Source: Sphingobium lignivorans (lineage in GTDB: Bacteria > Pseudomonadota > Alphaproteobacteria > Sphingomonadales > Sphingomonadaceae). Taken from it: a stretch of DNA of 64,000 nt. Positions 55,338 through 64,000 of the stretch are shown piece after piece. The stretch covers positions 2,387,001 to 2,451,000 of the forward strand of contig NZ_JACHKA010000001.1 in assembly GCF_014203955.1 (NCBI RefSeq), read 5' to 3'. The position numbers were made by a program, and so were the translations under genes. Below the pieces are notes generated by a model. That model was given only the letters and a program-made list of their open reading frames with translations, was not told the origin of the DNA and searched no databases. Positions within the stretch are counted from its first letter, which is position 1. Every line of letters begins with the position of its first letter.

Positions 55338-56570
55338 ATGGCAAGCTACAAGTCCGACCTGCTCAACCTGCTCGAAGAGCGGGGCTATATCCACCAGATC
55401 ACCGATGCAAGCGGGCTCGACGCGCTTGCCTCCACGCAGGTCGTCCCGGGCTATATCGGCTTCGATCCCACCGCGCCCTCGCTGCATGTCGGGTCCATGG
55501 TGCAGATCATGCTCCTGCGTCGGCTGCAGCAGACCGGCCACAAGCCCATCGTGCTGATGGGCGGCGGCACGGGCAAGGTCGGCGACCCGAGCTTCAAGGA
55601 CGAAGCGCGCAAGCTGATGACCGTCGAGACGATCAACAGCAACATCGCCTCGATCAAGACGGTCTTCGAGAACTTCCTGACCTTCGGCGACGGGCCGACC
55701 GATGCCATCATGGTCGACAATGCCGAGTGGCTCGACGCGCTCGAATATCTGCCGTTCCTGCGCGATTACGGCCAGCATTTCTCGGTCAACCGGATGCTGA
55801 GCTTCGACTCGGTGAAGCTGCGGCTCGACCGCGAGCAGTCGCTGAGCTTTCTTGAGTTCAACTACATGATCCTCCAGGCCTATGACTTCCTGGAGCTCTC
55901 CCGTCGCGCCGGCTGCCGCCTGCAGATGGGCGGATCGGACCAGTGGGGCAACATCGTCAACGGCATCGAGCTCTCGCGCCGCGTCGACGGCACCGAAGTC
56001 TATGGCGTCACCACCCCGCTCATCACCACGGCCGATGGCGGGAAGATGGGCAAGACGATGGCCGGCGCGGTCTGGCTGAACGAGGCGATGCTGCCGCATT
56101 TCGATTACTGGCAGTTCTGGCGGAACACGGACGACCGCGATGTCGGCCGCTTCCTGCGCCTGTTCACCGATCTCCCGCTCGATGAGATCGCGCGGCTCGA
56201 AGCGCTGGAGGGCGCGGAGATCAACGAGGCGAAGAAGATCCTCGCCAACGAGGCCACGGCGCTGTGCCGGGGCCGGGAGGCGGCGGAGGGTGCCGCCGAG
56301 ACGGCGCGGCTCACTTTCGAGGCAGGCGCGGCGGCGGCCGCCACCGACCTCCCCACGATCCAGGTGGCAGGCGACAGCATCGGACTCGTCGCAGCCCTGA
56401 CGGAGACCGGCCTTGCAGCGTCCAATGGCGAGGCGCGGCGCAAGATCGCCGAGGGCGCCGTGCGCGTGGATGATCAGCCGATCCGCGACCCCGCCCATCA
56501 GGTTCTGGTGGGGGACGCGCCCGTCAAGCTCAGCCTCGGCAAGAAGCGTCACGCCCTGCTGACGCGCTGA
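55338..56570 (+). CDS. tyrS: tyrosyl-tRNA synthetase
   Basis: A 410-residue class I aminoacyl-tRNA synthetase. The Rossmann core has [18 protein letters not shown] with the HIGH-equivalent LHVG at residues 49-52, tyrosine-binding [31 protein letters not shown], and the KMSKS-equivalent GGKMGKT. The C-terminal S4-like RNA-binding domain ([26 protein letters not shown]) closes it. GAGAGAAGAAA precedes ATG 55338. Confidence 0.97.
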   Translation: MASYKSDLLNLLEERGYIHQITDASGLDALASTQVVPGYIGFDPTAPSLHVGSMVQIMLLRRLQQTGHKPIVLMGGGTGKVGDPSFKDEARKLMTVETINSNIASIKTVFENFLTFGDGPTDAIMVDNAEWLDALEYLPFLRDYGQHFSVNRMLSFDSVKLRLDREQSLSFLEFNYMILQAYDFLELSRRAGCRLQMGGSDQWGNIVNGIELSRRVDGTEVYGVTTPLITTADGGKMGKTMAGAVWLNEAMLPHFDYWQFWRNTDDRDVGRFLRLFTDLPLDEIARLEALEGAEINEAKKILANEATALCRGREAAEGAAETARLTFEAGAAAAATDLPTIQVAGDSIGLVAALTETGLAASNGEARRKIAEGAVRVDDQPIRDPAHQVLVGDAPVKLSLGKKRHALLTR

Positions 56571-56745
56571 GCGGTCCGCGCGGAAGGGTGGCGGCAGGGA
56601 GCCGTAGGGCTCTCCGCCTTCGCGCTGTCCTGTCCGATCATGGGGAAAGCATCCGCTCATCGTTTACAGCGCGCTAGGGATGATGATTGACCTCCGGTTC
56701 ACGGATGGGGCGGACAATGGTCGGTCCTGAGCCGGAGGAATGTCG

Positions 56746-57066
56746 ATGTCGCTTCCCTCAACCGAATATGAGCCCCGGCGCGCCGTTCGCGAGACCATCG
56801 CCTGCCCGGCGCGCATCTGGGGCCTCACGCTGCCGCCGAGCGACGTGCTCGTGGTCAATCTCTCCGCGAACGGATGCATGCTGCAGTCCGACATGCCGGC
56901 ATCGATCGGCGAGAGTCTGACGCTTGAGCTGCCGGACCTCGGCAGCCTGCGCGGCGTGGTCATATGGTCGACCGGCGCCCGCATCGGCCTCGAGTTCGAA
57001 GCGCTGATCCCGCAGGATGCCTATCTGCCCTTTCTTGAAAGACACCAGGACAGGAGCGATGGATAA
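56746..57066 (+). CDS. PilZ-domain protein
   Basis: A 106-residue single PilZ domain: RRAVRETIACPARI carries the R-x3-R cyclic-di-GMP motif and NLSANGCMLQS the (D/N)-x-S-x2-G motif; GVVIWSTGARIGLEFEALI follows. It may bind c-di-GMP and regulate motility or surface polysaccharide. GGAGG at 56734-56738 is 7 nt from ATG 56746, favouring this start over 56740. A second PilZ gene follows 88 nt downstream. Confidence 0.85.
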   Translation: MSLPSTEYEPRRAVRETIACPARIWGLTLPPSDVLVVNLSANGCMLQSDMPASIGESLTLELPDLGSLRGVVIWSTGARIGLEFEALIPQDAYLPFLERHQDRSDG

Positions 57067-57154
57067 GATCCCGTTTTACGAGGAAAAATGACGAAACGCC
57101 CGCACATATGACGGGCGAGCTCATCTCAACCCATAAGTCGCTAGGAGAGAGAGA

Positions 57155-57514
57155 ATGACCCTGGAGGCCCCTCGGATCGCACCGGACATGCCGCGCCAGC
57201 GTCGGGAGACGACGCGCGATCTTGTCGATTTCCCCACCAGCATCGAACGAGGCGAGATACGGCTCGACGTCCGGCTGATCGATGTCTCGGCCCGGGGTTT
57301 CCATGCCCGTTGCAGCGACGCCCGCTTCGTCCGCGGGGAAGCGGTGAGCGTCTGGCTGCCGCAATGCGGGCTTGTCCAGGCGCGCGTGATGTGGGGATTG
57401 CGCGGCTGCTTCGGCGCCCAGTTCATGGTGCCGATCGATCCGCGGACCTATCCCGACATACTGGCGGCGCTGCGCGCGCCTGCGGACAAGGCGCAAGGCG
57501 CGCTCCCGGGCTGA
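57155..57514 (+). CDS. PilZ-domain protein
   Basis: A 119-residue PilZ-type protein: RQRRETTRDLVDFPTSI gives the Arg-rich c-di-GMP motif and LIDVSARGFHARC the D-x-S-x2-G motif; VRGEAVSVWLPQCGLVQARVMWGLRGCFGAQFMVPI completes the barrel. AGGAGAGAGAG precedes ATG 57155. It is a tandem partner of the gene at 56746 but with different sequence, so the two probably arose by an old duplication. Target unknown. Confidence 0.83.
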   Translation: MTLEAPRIAPDMPRQRRETTRDLVDFPTSIERGEIRLDVRLIDVSARGFHARCSDARFVRGEAVSVWLPQCGLVQARVMWGLRGCFGAQFMVPIDPRTYPDILAALRAPADKAQGALPG

Positions 57515-57950
57515 TCGATTTCTGGGCCGGCACGACTGCCTGCAATGCCGGTCCAGCACGGCGCTGCTGTCTGGAAGTTTACGAAGATGACGACCCGTCC
57601 GTCTCATCTTCCGCTCTCCGCGCGCTTTGCGGTGGACCGACGCGGCGGACGCCGGCGCCTGCTCCGGCAGGGCTGGACGGTCTCGCCGGATGATGGAAGG
57701 TCTCCAATGAACAAGAGCTGCGCATTGCCCTGTCTCCTTCGATGCGAAGAGGCGTTCGGCAGGGCTGCCACGGCGGAGGGATGTAGGACAGGGAAAAACG
57801 AGGCTGATGGGGGGACCACCTCACGGCATACTCGTCCCAGATGGCCCCCTCCCTCCTGCGCAAGCGGGGAGCCCCCTGGGGGGGCGATGGCGTTGCCCCC
57901 TCTCCCAACCCTCTCCCTGAAGGGGAGAGCGCTCTAATCCCTCCGTTGAG
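57515..57950. other. intergenic region with a repeat copy upstream of the recG 3' end
   Basis: A 436-nt gap between the second PilZ gene and the convergent recG. Open frames on both strands look like chance. At 57896-57929 there is a copy of the repeat found around the DUF559 gene (CCCTCTCCC then AACCCTCTCCCTGAAGGGGAGAG), and 57850-57890 has further pyrimidine/purine-rich stretches, so this is likely the site of a degenerate repeat element. Confidence 0.5.
57896..57929. repeat. third copy of the CCCTCTCC...GGGGAGAG repeat
   Basis: Shares AACCCTCTCC(CC)CTGAAGGG with the repeats at 43110-43139 and 43513-43542 but with a shorter C-run and a different end. Forms its own CTCTCCC/GGGGAGAG hairpin. 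It lies 22 nt before the recG stop, where it may also act in transcript ending. Confidence 0.6.
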
Positions 57951-60017
57951 TCAGCCGCTCGAGAGGAGTGCGATGGCCGCGTCGCGCTCGAAAAGGTAAA
58001 GGCAGGTGCGCGCAGCCTGCCCGCGCTCGGAATCGAGGCCTCCGTCCCGGTCCATCAGCAGCCGCGCGTCGTCATGGGCAGCCGGCAGCAAAGCCTGGAT
58101 CTGCTCGGGCGTAGCGAGACGGAAGCGCTGCTCGCCGGACTGGCGCGTGCCGAGCAGCTCACCCGCGCCGCGCAGGCGCAAGTCCTCCTCCGCGATGCGA
58201 AAGCCATCGCCGGTCTCGCGCATGAGCGACAGGCGCGCGCGCGCGGTCTCCGAGAGGGTCTGGCCATGCAACAGCATGCAGAAGCTGCGCTGATCGCCCC
58301 GGCCCACGCGCCCGCGAAGCTGGTGAAGCTGCGCGAGGCCGAAGCGCTCGGCGGCCTCGATGACCATCAAGGTGGCATTGGGCACGTCGACCCCGACCTC
58401 GATCACCGTGGTCGCGACGAGAAGGCTCAGCCTGCCCGACGCGAATGCCTCCATGACGGCATCCTTCTCCGCGCCCGGCATGCGGCCATGGACGACGCCG
58501 ACCTTGTCCGCCCCGAACCGGGCCCTGAGCCCTGCCGCGCGCACCTCGGCCGCGGCTTCGTCACCATCCTCGCTCTGCTCGACCAGCGGGCAGACCCAAT
58601 AAGCCTGCCGCCCGGCATCGACATGCCGCCCGACCGCGGCGACGACCTCGTCGATGCGCGCATCCGAAATGACCCGCGTGTCGATCTGCTGCCGGCCCGG
58701 CGGCATCTCGTCCAGCCGCGAGACGTCCATGTCGCCATATTGCGTGAGAGTGAGCGTGCGGGGAATGGGCGTGGCAGTCATCACGAGGAGATGCGGCGTG
58801 CGCTCCGCCTTGGCAGTGAGCATGAGGCGCTGGGAGACGCCGAAGCGATGCTGCTCGTCAATGACGGTGAGAACGAGATTGCGATAGCTCACCGCCTCCT
58901 GGAAGATGGCGTGCGTGCCGACGAGGATATGGATGCTGCCATCCGCCAGCCCCATCAGCGTCGATTCGCGGGCCTTGCCCTTGTCCCGCCCGGTGAGCAG
59001 CGCGACATTCACCGGCAGGCCGGCGAGCATGGATTGGAGGCTCGCAAAATGCTGGCGCGCGAGAATCTCCGTCGGCGCGAGGAAAGCCGCCTGCCCGGAC
59101 GCCTCCACCGCGTTCAGAAGGGCCATGAGCGCGACAAGCGTCTTGCCCGACCCCACATCGCCCTGCAGCAGCCGCAGCATCGGGACGGGCTGGGCCATGT
59201 CCCCCTCGATCTCCGCGAAGGCGCGCCGCTGCGCGCCGGTGGGCGAGAAGGGCAGCGCCAGCTTGTCCCGCAGGCGGCGGTCCCCGGCAACGGGCACGCC
59301 GCGCCGCCGCCGCGTCGAGGCCCGCAGCAGCATCAGGGCGAGCTGGCTGGCGAAGATCTCGTCATAGGCAAGGCGCGTGCGCGCAGCCTGCGCGGCAGGA
59401 TCATGATGCGCCGCCGCCAGCGCCTCATGCCAGGCGGGCCATTGCTTGCGGGCGCGCAGCCCCGGCTCGATCCATTCCGGAAGTTGCGGCGCGCGGGCGA
59501 GCGCCTGCACCACCAGCTCGCGCATCCGCCCGTTGGTGATGCCTTCGGACAGGCCGTAGACCGGCTCGCGATCAGCAATGCCGGCGGCTTCCTCAGGCGG
59601 CACGACATGATCGGGATGGACGATCTGCAGCTCGTCGCCGAACCGGTCCAGCCGGCCGGAGACGAAGCGCGGCTCGCCGAGCGGAAAGAGCTTGCGCGGC
59701 CAGCCGGAATTCTTCCCGAAATAGACGATGCTCACGACATCGCCCGCCGCATCGACCGCGCGGATGCGGAACGGGGCACGCGCCGAGCCCGATGCGCGAT
59801 AATCCTGGGCCGTGAGCACGACGCCCACCATGCGGCCGGTCTCCGCATCGGCGAGGCGATGGACGCGCTGCCGCTCGATCCAGCTCACGGGCAGATGGAA
59901 AGCGAGATCCACCGCGCGCGTGAGGCCCAGGCGCTCCAGCGGCCGGGCGAGCACATGGCCCACGCCCTTGAGCGCAGTGCTTTCCGTGAACAGCGGATTG
60001 AGAATATCAGGTCGCAT
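57951..60017 (-). CDS. recG: ATP-dependent DNA helicase RecG
   Basis: A 688-residue branch-migrating helicase acting on stalled forks and Holliday junctions. N-terminal wedge domain (KGVGHVLARPLERLGL, VSGRLDRFGDELQIVHPDHVV), then helicase motifs: Walker A LLQGDVGSGKT, motif Ia APTEILARQH, DEQH box VIDEQHRFGV, motif III TATPIPRTL, motif V VATTVIEVGVDVPNATLMVIE and motif VI GRVGRG. ATG 60017 gives the normal start; the open frame upstream is unrelated. Divergent from sdhE. Confidence 0.96.
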   Translation of the reverse strand: MRPDILNPLFTESTALKGVGHVLARPLERLGLTRAVDLAFHLPVSWIERQRVHRLADAETGRMVGVVLTAQDYRASGSARAPFRIRAVDAAGDVVSIVYFGKNSGWPRKLFPLGEPRFVSGRLDRFGDELQIVHPDHVVPPEEAAGIADREPVYGLSEGITNGRMRELVVQALARAPQLPEWIEPGLRARKQWPAWHEALAAAHHDPAAQAARTRLAYDEIFASQLALMLLRASTRRRRGVPVAGDRRLRDKLALPFSPTGAQRRAFAEIEGDMAQPVPMLRLLQGDVGSGKTLVALMALLNAVEASGQAAFLAPTEILARQHFASLQSMLAGLPVNVALLTGRDKGKARESTLMGLADGSIHILVGTHAIFQEAVSYRNLVLTVIDEQHRFGVSQRLMLTAKAERTPHLLVMTATPIPRTLTLTQYGDMDVSRLDEMPPGRQQIDTRVISDARIDEVVAAVGRHVDAGRQAYWVCPLVEQSEDGDEAAAEVRAAGLRARFGADKVGVVHGRMPGAEKDAVMEAFASGRLSLLVATTVIEVGVDVPNATLMVIEAAERFGLAQLHQLRGRVGRGDQRSFCMLLHGQTLSETARARLSLMRETGDGFRIAEEDLRLRGAGELLGTRQSGEQRFRLATPEQIQALLPAAHDDARLLMDRDGGLDSERGQAARTCLYLFERDAAIALLSSG

Positions 60018-60116
60018 GACTATGTGCGCCCTAGTCCAAGCCGACGGGACAGGAAAGCGCCCGCCGGCCTGCGAGCGTTGCGGCCGGAAGGGCGGCGGGC
60101 GGTAAGGGAGCCGTAA

Positions 60117-60383
60117 ATGACTGACGAGAGCCGCCTGCGCAGGATGAAGTTTCGCGCATGGCACCGGGGCACCAAGGAAGCCGACCTGATGATCGGCGGG
60201 TTCTTCGACACCCATGCCGCCGGCTGGAACAGCGACCAGATCGACTGGTTCGAGCAGATCCTCGAGGAAGATGACGTGGACATCATGGCCTGGGCGCTGG
60301 GAACCCTGCCCTGCCCTCCCGAGTTCGAGGGGTCGATGATGCAGGCCATGCGGGCACTCGACTATATCCCCATCGCAAAGTGA
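60117..60383 (+). CDS. sdhE: succinate dehydrogenase assembly factor SdhE
   Basis: An 88-residue protein that attaches FAD to the SdhA flavoprotein. The family motif R-G-x-x-E is seen in HRGTKEADLMIGGFF, followed by the helical DQIDWFEQILEEDDVDIMAWALG and the C-terminal ALDYI segment. It is placed between recG and mfd, the standard alphaproteobacterial position. Confidence 0.93.
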   Translation: MTDESRLRRMKFRAWHRGTKEADLMIGGFFDTHAAGWNSDQIDWFEQILEEDDVDIMAWALGTLPCPPEFEGSMMQAMRALDYIPIAK

Positions 60384-60506
60384 CGACCACGCCGCTGCCC
60401 GGACCATCGCTGCGACCGCCCCCGGGCAGAGGCGCGCGCGCGTGCCCGGCCGGCGGACGGGAGCGCCACTCTCACCCGTCCCCGCAGGGGCTTCAAGACC
60501 TGACAT

Positions 60507-63500
60507 ATGACTGACATCCAACGCATCCTTTCCGCCCGGGCGCCGCTCACCCTGTCCGGCGTCCCCAACGGCTTCCTCCCGGTGCTGCTCGCCGACCTCG
60601 CACGCGCGGCGAAGGGGCGGCTGTGCTTCATCGCGCCCGACGCGCAGGCGATGGACGCCATCGAGCAAAGCGTGGGCTATTTCGCGCCGGAAATGGCCGT
60701 GGTGCGCATCCCGGCATGGGATTGCCTGCCTTATGACCGCGCCTCCCCCTCGCTGCGCGCCGCATCGGAAAGGCTGGCGGGACTGCAGGCACTCCAGGCG
60801 CCGCTGAAAGGCCCCCAGCTCGTCCTCACCACGCTCAGCGCCGTCACCCAGAAGACGCTGACGCCGTTCCGCATCCGCCAGATGGTGGCGCGGCTGGCCC
60901 CGGGCGAGCGCATCGCCATCGACCGGCTGGTCGCGCTGCTCCAGTCCAATGGTTATGTCCGCACCGACACCGTCCACGACGCGGGCGAATATGCGGTGCG
61001 CGGCGGCATCGTCGATCTCTTCCCCTCCGGCGAACCCGGCCCGCTGCGGCTCGACTTCTTCGGCGACGAGATCGAGACGCTGCGTCGTTTCGATCCTTCC
61101 ACCCAGCGGACGATCGGCGCGGTGCCCGGCTTCATGCTGCTGCCCGCCTCCGAAGCGCTGCTGGACGAGGAGAGCATCAAGCGCTTCCGCAGCCGCTACC
61201 GCGAGATGTTCGGCGCCACGGCGACGGGCGATCCGCTCTATCAGGCCGTGAGCGACGGCCGCCGGCTCGCGGGCATGGAGCACTGGCTGCCGCTGTTCGA
61301 GGAACGGCTGGTGCCGCTCTTCGAGCATCTTGCGGACGACACGCTCTGGCTACGGGACGGCGGCGTCGCCAGCGCGGCCGACTCGCGGTTCGAGGCGATC
61401 CGCGATTATCATGCCAATCGGGTGAACGCCGCCGGGGCGTCGCCGGGCAGCTACCGGCCGCTCCCGCCCGAGCATCTCTATCTGGCCGGCGAGCAATGGG
61501 CAGACGCCATCGCCGCGCTGCCGATCCACGCCACCTCGTCCTTCCACGAACCGGAAAGCGCCAGCGTCCTCGACTTCGCGGTGGACAGCGCGCGGGATTT
61601 CGCGCCCGAGCGCGCGCAGAACGCGAATGTCTACGAGGCCGTCGGGCGGCATCTCGAACAGGCGGGGCGCAAAGGGCGCAAGCGCATCATCGCCAGCTAT
61701 TCGGCCGGCGCGCGCGAGCGGCTGACGGGCCTGCTCGCCGACCATGGCGTCAAGCGGCTGACGATAGTCGACAGCTGGCAGGAAGCGCAGGGCACGGCCG
61801 CCGGCGGCGCGGTGGCGCTCGCCGTGCTGCCGCTCGACCACGGCTTCGCTACCGCCGAGCTGGAAGTGCTGACCGAGCAGGACATGCTGGGCGACCGGCT
61901 GGTGCGCAGGACGAAGCGCCGCAAGAGTGCCGATGCCTTCCTTGCCGAGCTGGCGACGCTCTCGCCGGGCGATCTCGTGGTCCATGCCGACCATGGCATC
62001 GGGCGCTATGAGGGCCTGACCAGCATCCCGGTCGGCAAGGAACCGCACGACTGCGTCGAGCTCCATTATGCGGGCGGTGACAAGCTGTACGTGCCGGTCG
62101 AGAATCTGGACGTGCTCTCCCGCTACGGATCGGGCGAGGAAGGCGTCTCGCTCGACAAGCTCGGCGGCGAGGCATGGCAGCGGCGCAAGGCGCGGATGAA
62201 GGAGCGCATCCGCGAGATCGCGGGTGAATTGCTGGCCACCGCCGCCCAGCGCGCATTGCGGCCCGCGCCCGTGTTCGAGCGGGAAAGCGCGGGCTACCCG
62301 GCCTTCGTCGATCGCTTCCCCTATGAGGAGACCGAGGACCAGGACCGGGCGATCGCCGACGTGCTGGAGGATCTGGCGGCGGGCAGGCCGATGGACCGGC
62401 TGGTGTGCGGCGATGTCGGCTTCGGCAAGACGGAAGTGGCGTTGCGCGCCGCGTTCGTGACGGCGATGGCGGGAGCGCAGGTCGCGCTCATCTGCCCCAC
62501 GACACTGCTGGCGCGGCAGCACCATCTCAACTTCGAGGAGCGCTTCCGGGGCTTCCCGCTGAAGATCGGCCGCCTCTCGCGGCTCGTGGGCACCAACGAG
62601 ACAAAGGCGACCAAGGAAGGCCTCGCCGACGGATCGATCGACATCGTGATCGGCACCCATGCGCTGCTGGCCAAGGGGCTGACCTTCAAACGGCTCGGAC
62701 TGGTCATCGTGGACGAGGAACAGCGCTTCGGCGTCACCCACAAGGAGCGGCTCAAGCAGCTCAAGGCCGACGTCCATGTGCTGACCCTGACGGCCACGCC
62801 GATCCCGCGCACGCTGCAGATGGCGATGAGCGGCCTGCGCGAGCTGAGCGTGATCCAGACGCCGCCGGTCGACCGGCTCGCGGTGCGCACCTACGTCATG
62901 CCCTGGGACGACGTGGTGCTGCGCGAGGCCCTGCTGCGCGAGCATTATCGCGGCGGGCAGACCTATTTCGTGGTGCCGCGCATCTCCGACATGGCGGACA
63001 TGGAAGACTTCCTGCGCGAGAAAGTGCCCGAGGTTCGCTTCATCTCCGCGCACGGACAGATGTCCGCCAGCGAAGTCGAGGAGCGCATGTCTGCCTTCTA
63101 CGAGCGCCGGTATGACGTGCTGCTCTCCACCACCATCGTGGAAAGCGGCCTCGACATCCCCAGCGCGAACACGATCATCATCCACCGCGCGGACCGGTTC
63201 GGCCTTGCCCAGCTCTATCAGCTGCGCGGCCGCGTCGGCCGGTCCAAGACCCGCGCTTATGCCTATATGACGACGCCCGCCGACCGGGTGATGACCGAGA
63301 CGGCGGACAAGCGGCTCAAGGTCCTCTCCGACCTCGACACGCTGGGCGCGGGCTTCCAGCTCGCCAGCCACGATCTCGACATTCGCGGCGCGGGCAATCT
63401 GGTGGGAGACGAACAGTCCGGCCACATCAAGGAAGTCGGCTTCGAGCTCTATCAGTCGATGCTGGAAGACGCGATCATGGAGGCCAAGGCGCAGGGCGCG

Positions 63501-63971
63501 AAGATGCCGCTCGCCCGGCAGGACTGGTCGCCCCAGATCAATGTCGAGGCGCCGATCCTGCTGCCCGAGGACTATGTGCCGGACCTCGACCTGCGCATGG
63601 GGCTCTATCGCCGCATCAACGAGCTGGAGGACAAGGCCGAGATCGAGGCGTTCGCCGCCGAGCTTATCGATCGCTTCGGCCCGCTGCCCGACCCGACCCG
63701 CAATCTGCTCACGTTGATCGAGGTGAAGCTCAATTGCCGCACCGCCGGCATTTCCCGCATGGACATCGGCCCGCGCGGCGCGCTGGTCTCGTTCCACAAC
63801 GACCAGTGTCCCAATCTCGCCGGCCTGCTCGGCTATGTGCAGAAGATCGGCCAGATCGCCAAGCTCCGCCCGGACAGCAAGCTGGTCATCCAGCGGGTAT
63901 GGGGCGATCCCAAGGCGCGACTCAACGGGGCGCTGAAACTCAGCCAGGGGCTGGCAAAGGCAATCGGCTGA
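60507..63971 (+). CDS. mfd: transcription-repair coupling factor Mfd
   Basis: An 1154-residue ATP-dependent translocase that removes RNA polymerase stalled at lesions and recruits UvrA. N-terminal UvrB-like region (APDAQAMDAIEQSVGYF, WDCLPYDRASPS, DTVHDAGEYAVRGGIVDLFP), RNA-polymerase interaction domain (LSPGDLVVHADHGIGRYEGLTSI), RecG-like motor with VCGDVGFGKTEVALRAAF (Walker A), VIVDEEQRFGV (DEEQ), TATPIPRTLQMAMSG, TTIVESGLDIPSANTIIIH and RGRVGRSKTRAYAYM, then the TRCF C-terminal domain. Full length. Confidence 0.97.
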   Translation: MTDIQRILSARAPLTLSGVPNGFLPVLLADLARAAKGRLCFIAPDAQAMDAIEQSVGYFAPEMAVVRIPAWDCLPYDRASPSLRAASERLAGLQALQAPLKGPQLVLTTLSAVTQKTLTPFRIRQMVARLAPGERIAIDRLVALLQSNGYVRTDTVHDAGEYAVRGGIVDLFPSGEPGPLRLDFFGDEIETLRRFDPSTQRTIGAVPGFMLLPASEALLDEESIKRFRSRYREMFGATATGDPLYQAVSDGRRLAGMEHWLPLFEERLVPLFEHLADDTLWLRDGGVASAADSRFEAIRDYHANRVNAAGASPGSYRPLPPEHLYLAGEQWADAIAALPIHATSSFHEPESASVLDFAVDSARDFAPERAQNANVYEAVGRHLEQAGRKGRKRIIASYSAGARERLTGLLADHGVKRLTIVDSWQEAQGTAAGGAVALAVLPLDHGFATAELEVLTEQDMLGDRLVRRTKRRKSADAFLAELATLSPGDLVVHADHGIGRYEGLTSIPVGKEPHDCVELHYAGGDKLYVPVENLDVLSRYGSGEEGVSLDKLGGEAWQRRKARMKERIREIAGELLATAAQRALRPAPVFERESAGYPAFVDRFPYEETEDQDRAIADVLEDLAAGRPMDRLVCGDVGFGKTEVALRAAFVTAMAGAQVALICPTTLLARQHHLNFEERFRGFPLKIGRLSRLVGTNETKATKEGLADGSIDIVIGTHALLAKGLTFKRLGLVIVDEEQRFGVTHKERLKQLKADVHVLTLTATPIPRTLQMAMSGLRELSVIQTPPVDRLAVRTYVMPWDDVVLREALLREHYRGGQTYFVVPRISDMADMEDFLREKVPEVRFISAHGQMSASEVEERMSAFYERRYDVLLSTTIVESGLDIPSANTIIIHRADRFGLAQLYQLRGRVGRSKTRAYAYMTTPADRVMTETADKRLKVLSDLDTLGAGFQLASHDLDIRGAGNLVGDEQSGHIKEVGFELYQSMLEDAIMEAKAQGAKMPLARQDWSPQINVEAPILLPEDYVPDLDLRMGLYRRINELEDKAEIEAFAAELIDRFGPLPDPTRNLLTLIEVKLNCRTAGISRMDIGPRGALVSFHNDQCPNLAGLLGYVQKIGQIAKLRPDSKLVIQRVWGDPKARLNGALKLSQGLAKAIG

Positions 63972-63985
63972 GCCGTGGAGGAAGG

Positions 63986-64000
63986 ATGGGCGCGATGATC
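63986..64000 (+). CDS. possible start of the next gene (partial)
   Basis: An ATG at 63986 is preceded by GGAGGAAGG at ideal spacing, 15 nt after the mfd stop. Only five codons (MGAMI) are in the window, so the product cannot be told. Confidence 0.4.

Noticed and set aside
60018-61328. 437-codon upstream extension of the recG frame
   Set aside because: Lies across sdhE and mfd on the opposite strand, without RecG similarity; the ATG at 60017 gives the standard protein.
61350-63797. 815-codon minus frame opposite mfd
   Set aside because: Antisense shadow of a well-supported gene.

Overview
The window is GC-rich alphaproteobacterial chromosome, almost certainly from a sphingomonad (order Sphingomonadales). 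The evidence is the gene orders eno-ftsB-pdhA-pdhB, recG|sdhE-mfd and yqeY..dnaG-rpoD, a lipoyl domain fused to the pyruvate dehydrogenase E1-beta subunit, a V-type exosortase with its EpsI partner, a PEPxxWA-type C-terminal sorting signal, and a GGAAC-N17-TGTT (EcfG-type) stress promoter. I cannot name the species. I see no rRNA, tRNA, CRISPR array, IS element or replication origin.

Layout. 1-5.3 kb: start of an M2 (ACE-like) peptidase, an alpha/beta hydrolase, then a marR-emrA-emrB efflux operon whose emrA carries an apparent 1-nt frameshift, and a YitT-family membrane protein. 5.5-7.4 kb: a DUF2238 membrane protein and asd. 7.6-8.7 kb: an AT-richer islet with a SEFIR/TIR-domain protein joined to a DUF2314-like domain across a nine-G tract. 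8.9-12.3 kb: a haem lipoprotein, soxR with a divergent VOC gene and a sox-box-like operator, and a TPR/2OG-oxygenase protein. 12.4-19.3 kb: the ffh-rpsP-rimM-trmD-rplS translation cluster, interrupted between rimM and trmD by a serine hydrolase and a foreign-looking two-gene cassette with its own promoter/operator. 19.7-21.6 kb: epsI and an exosortase, convergent. 21.7-28 kb: a CmcJ-like oxidoreductase, an MHS-type transporter, tesB, DUF952, trmFO, an EF-hand protein and a squalene/phytoene-synthase-like protein. 28-31.6 kb: three translationally coupled Tad-type pseudopilin/vWA genes. 31.7-36.1 kb: pdhB, pdhA, ftsB and eno. 36.2-38 kb: a four-gene membrane/stress cluster behind the EcfG-type promoter, one member frameshifted. 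38-45.4 kb: DUF4170, rhomboid, greA, carB, a DUF559 nuclease bracketed by inverted repeats, carA and yqeY. 45.5-50.1 kb: a PEP-CTERM protein, dnaG and rpoD. 50.2-64 kb: a glycosyltransferase, a hypothetical gene, mazEF, a NamZ-like muramidase with a DOMON-like partner, tyrS, two PilZ genes, recG, sdhE and mfd.

Most of the window is core metabolism and information processing. The accessory or unexplained parts are the SEFIR islet (7.6-8.7 kb), the cassette in the rimM-trmD gap (13.7-14.9 kb), the repeat-bracketed DUF559 gene (43.1-43.5 kb) and mazEF (52.8-53.4 kb). The exosortase, EpsI and the PEP-CTERM protein are parts of one surface-sorting system spread over about 25 kb. All family assignments come from reading motifs by eye; no database search was run.
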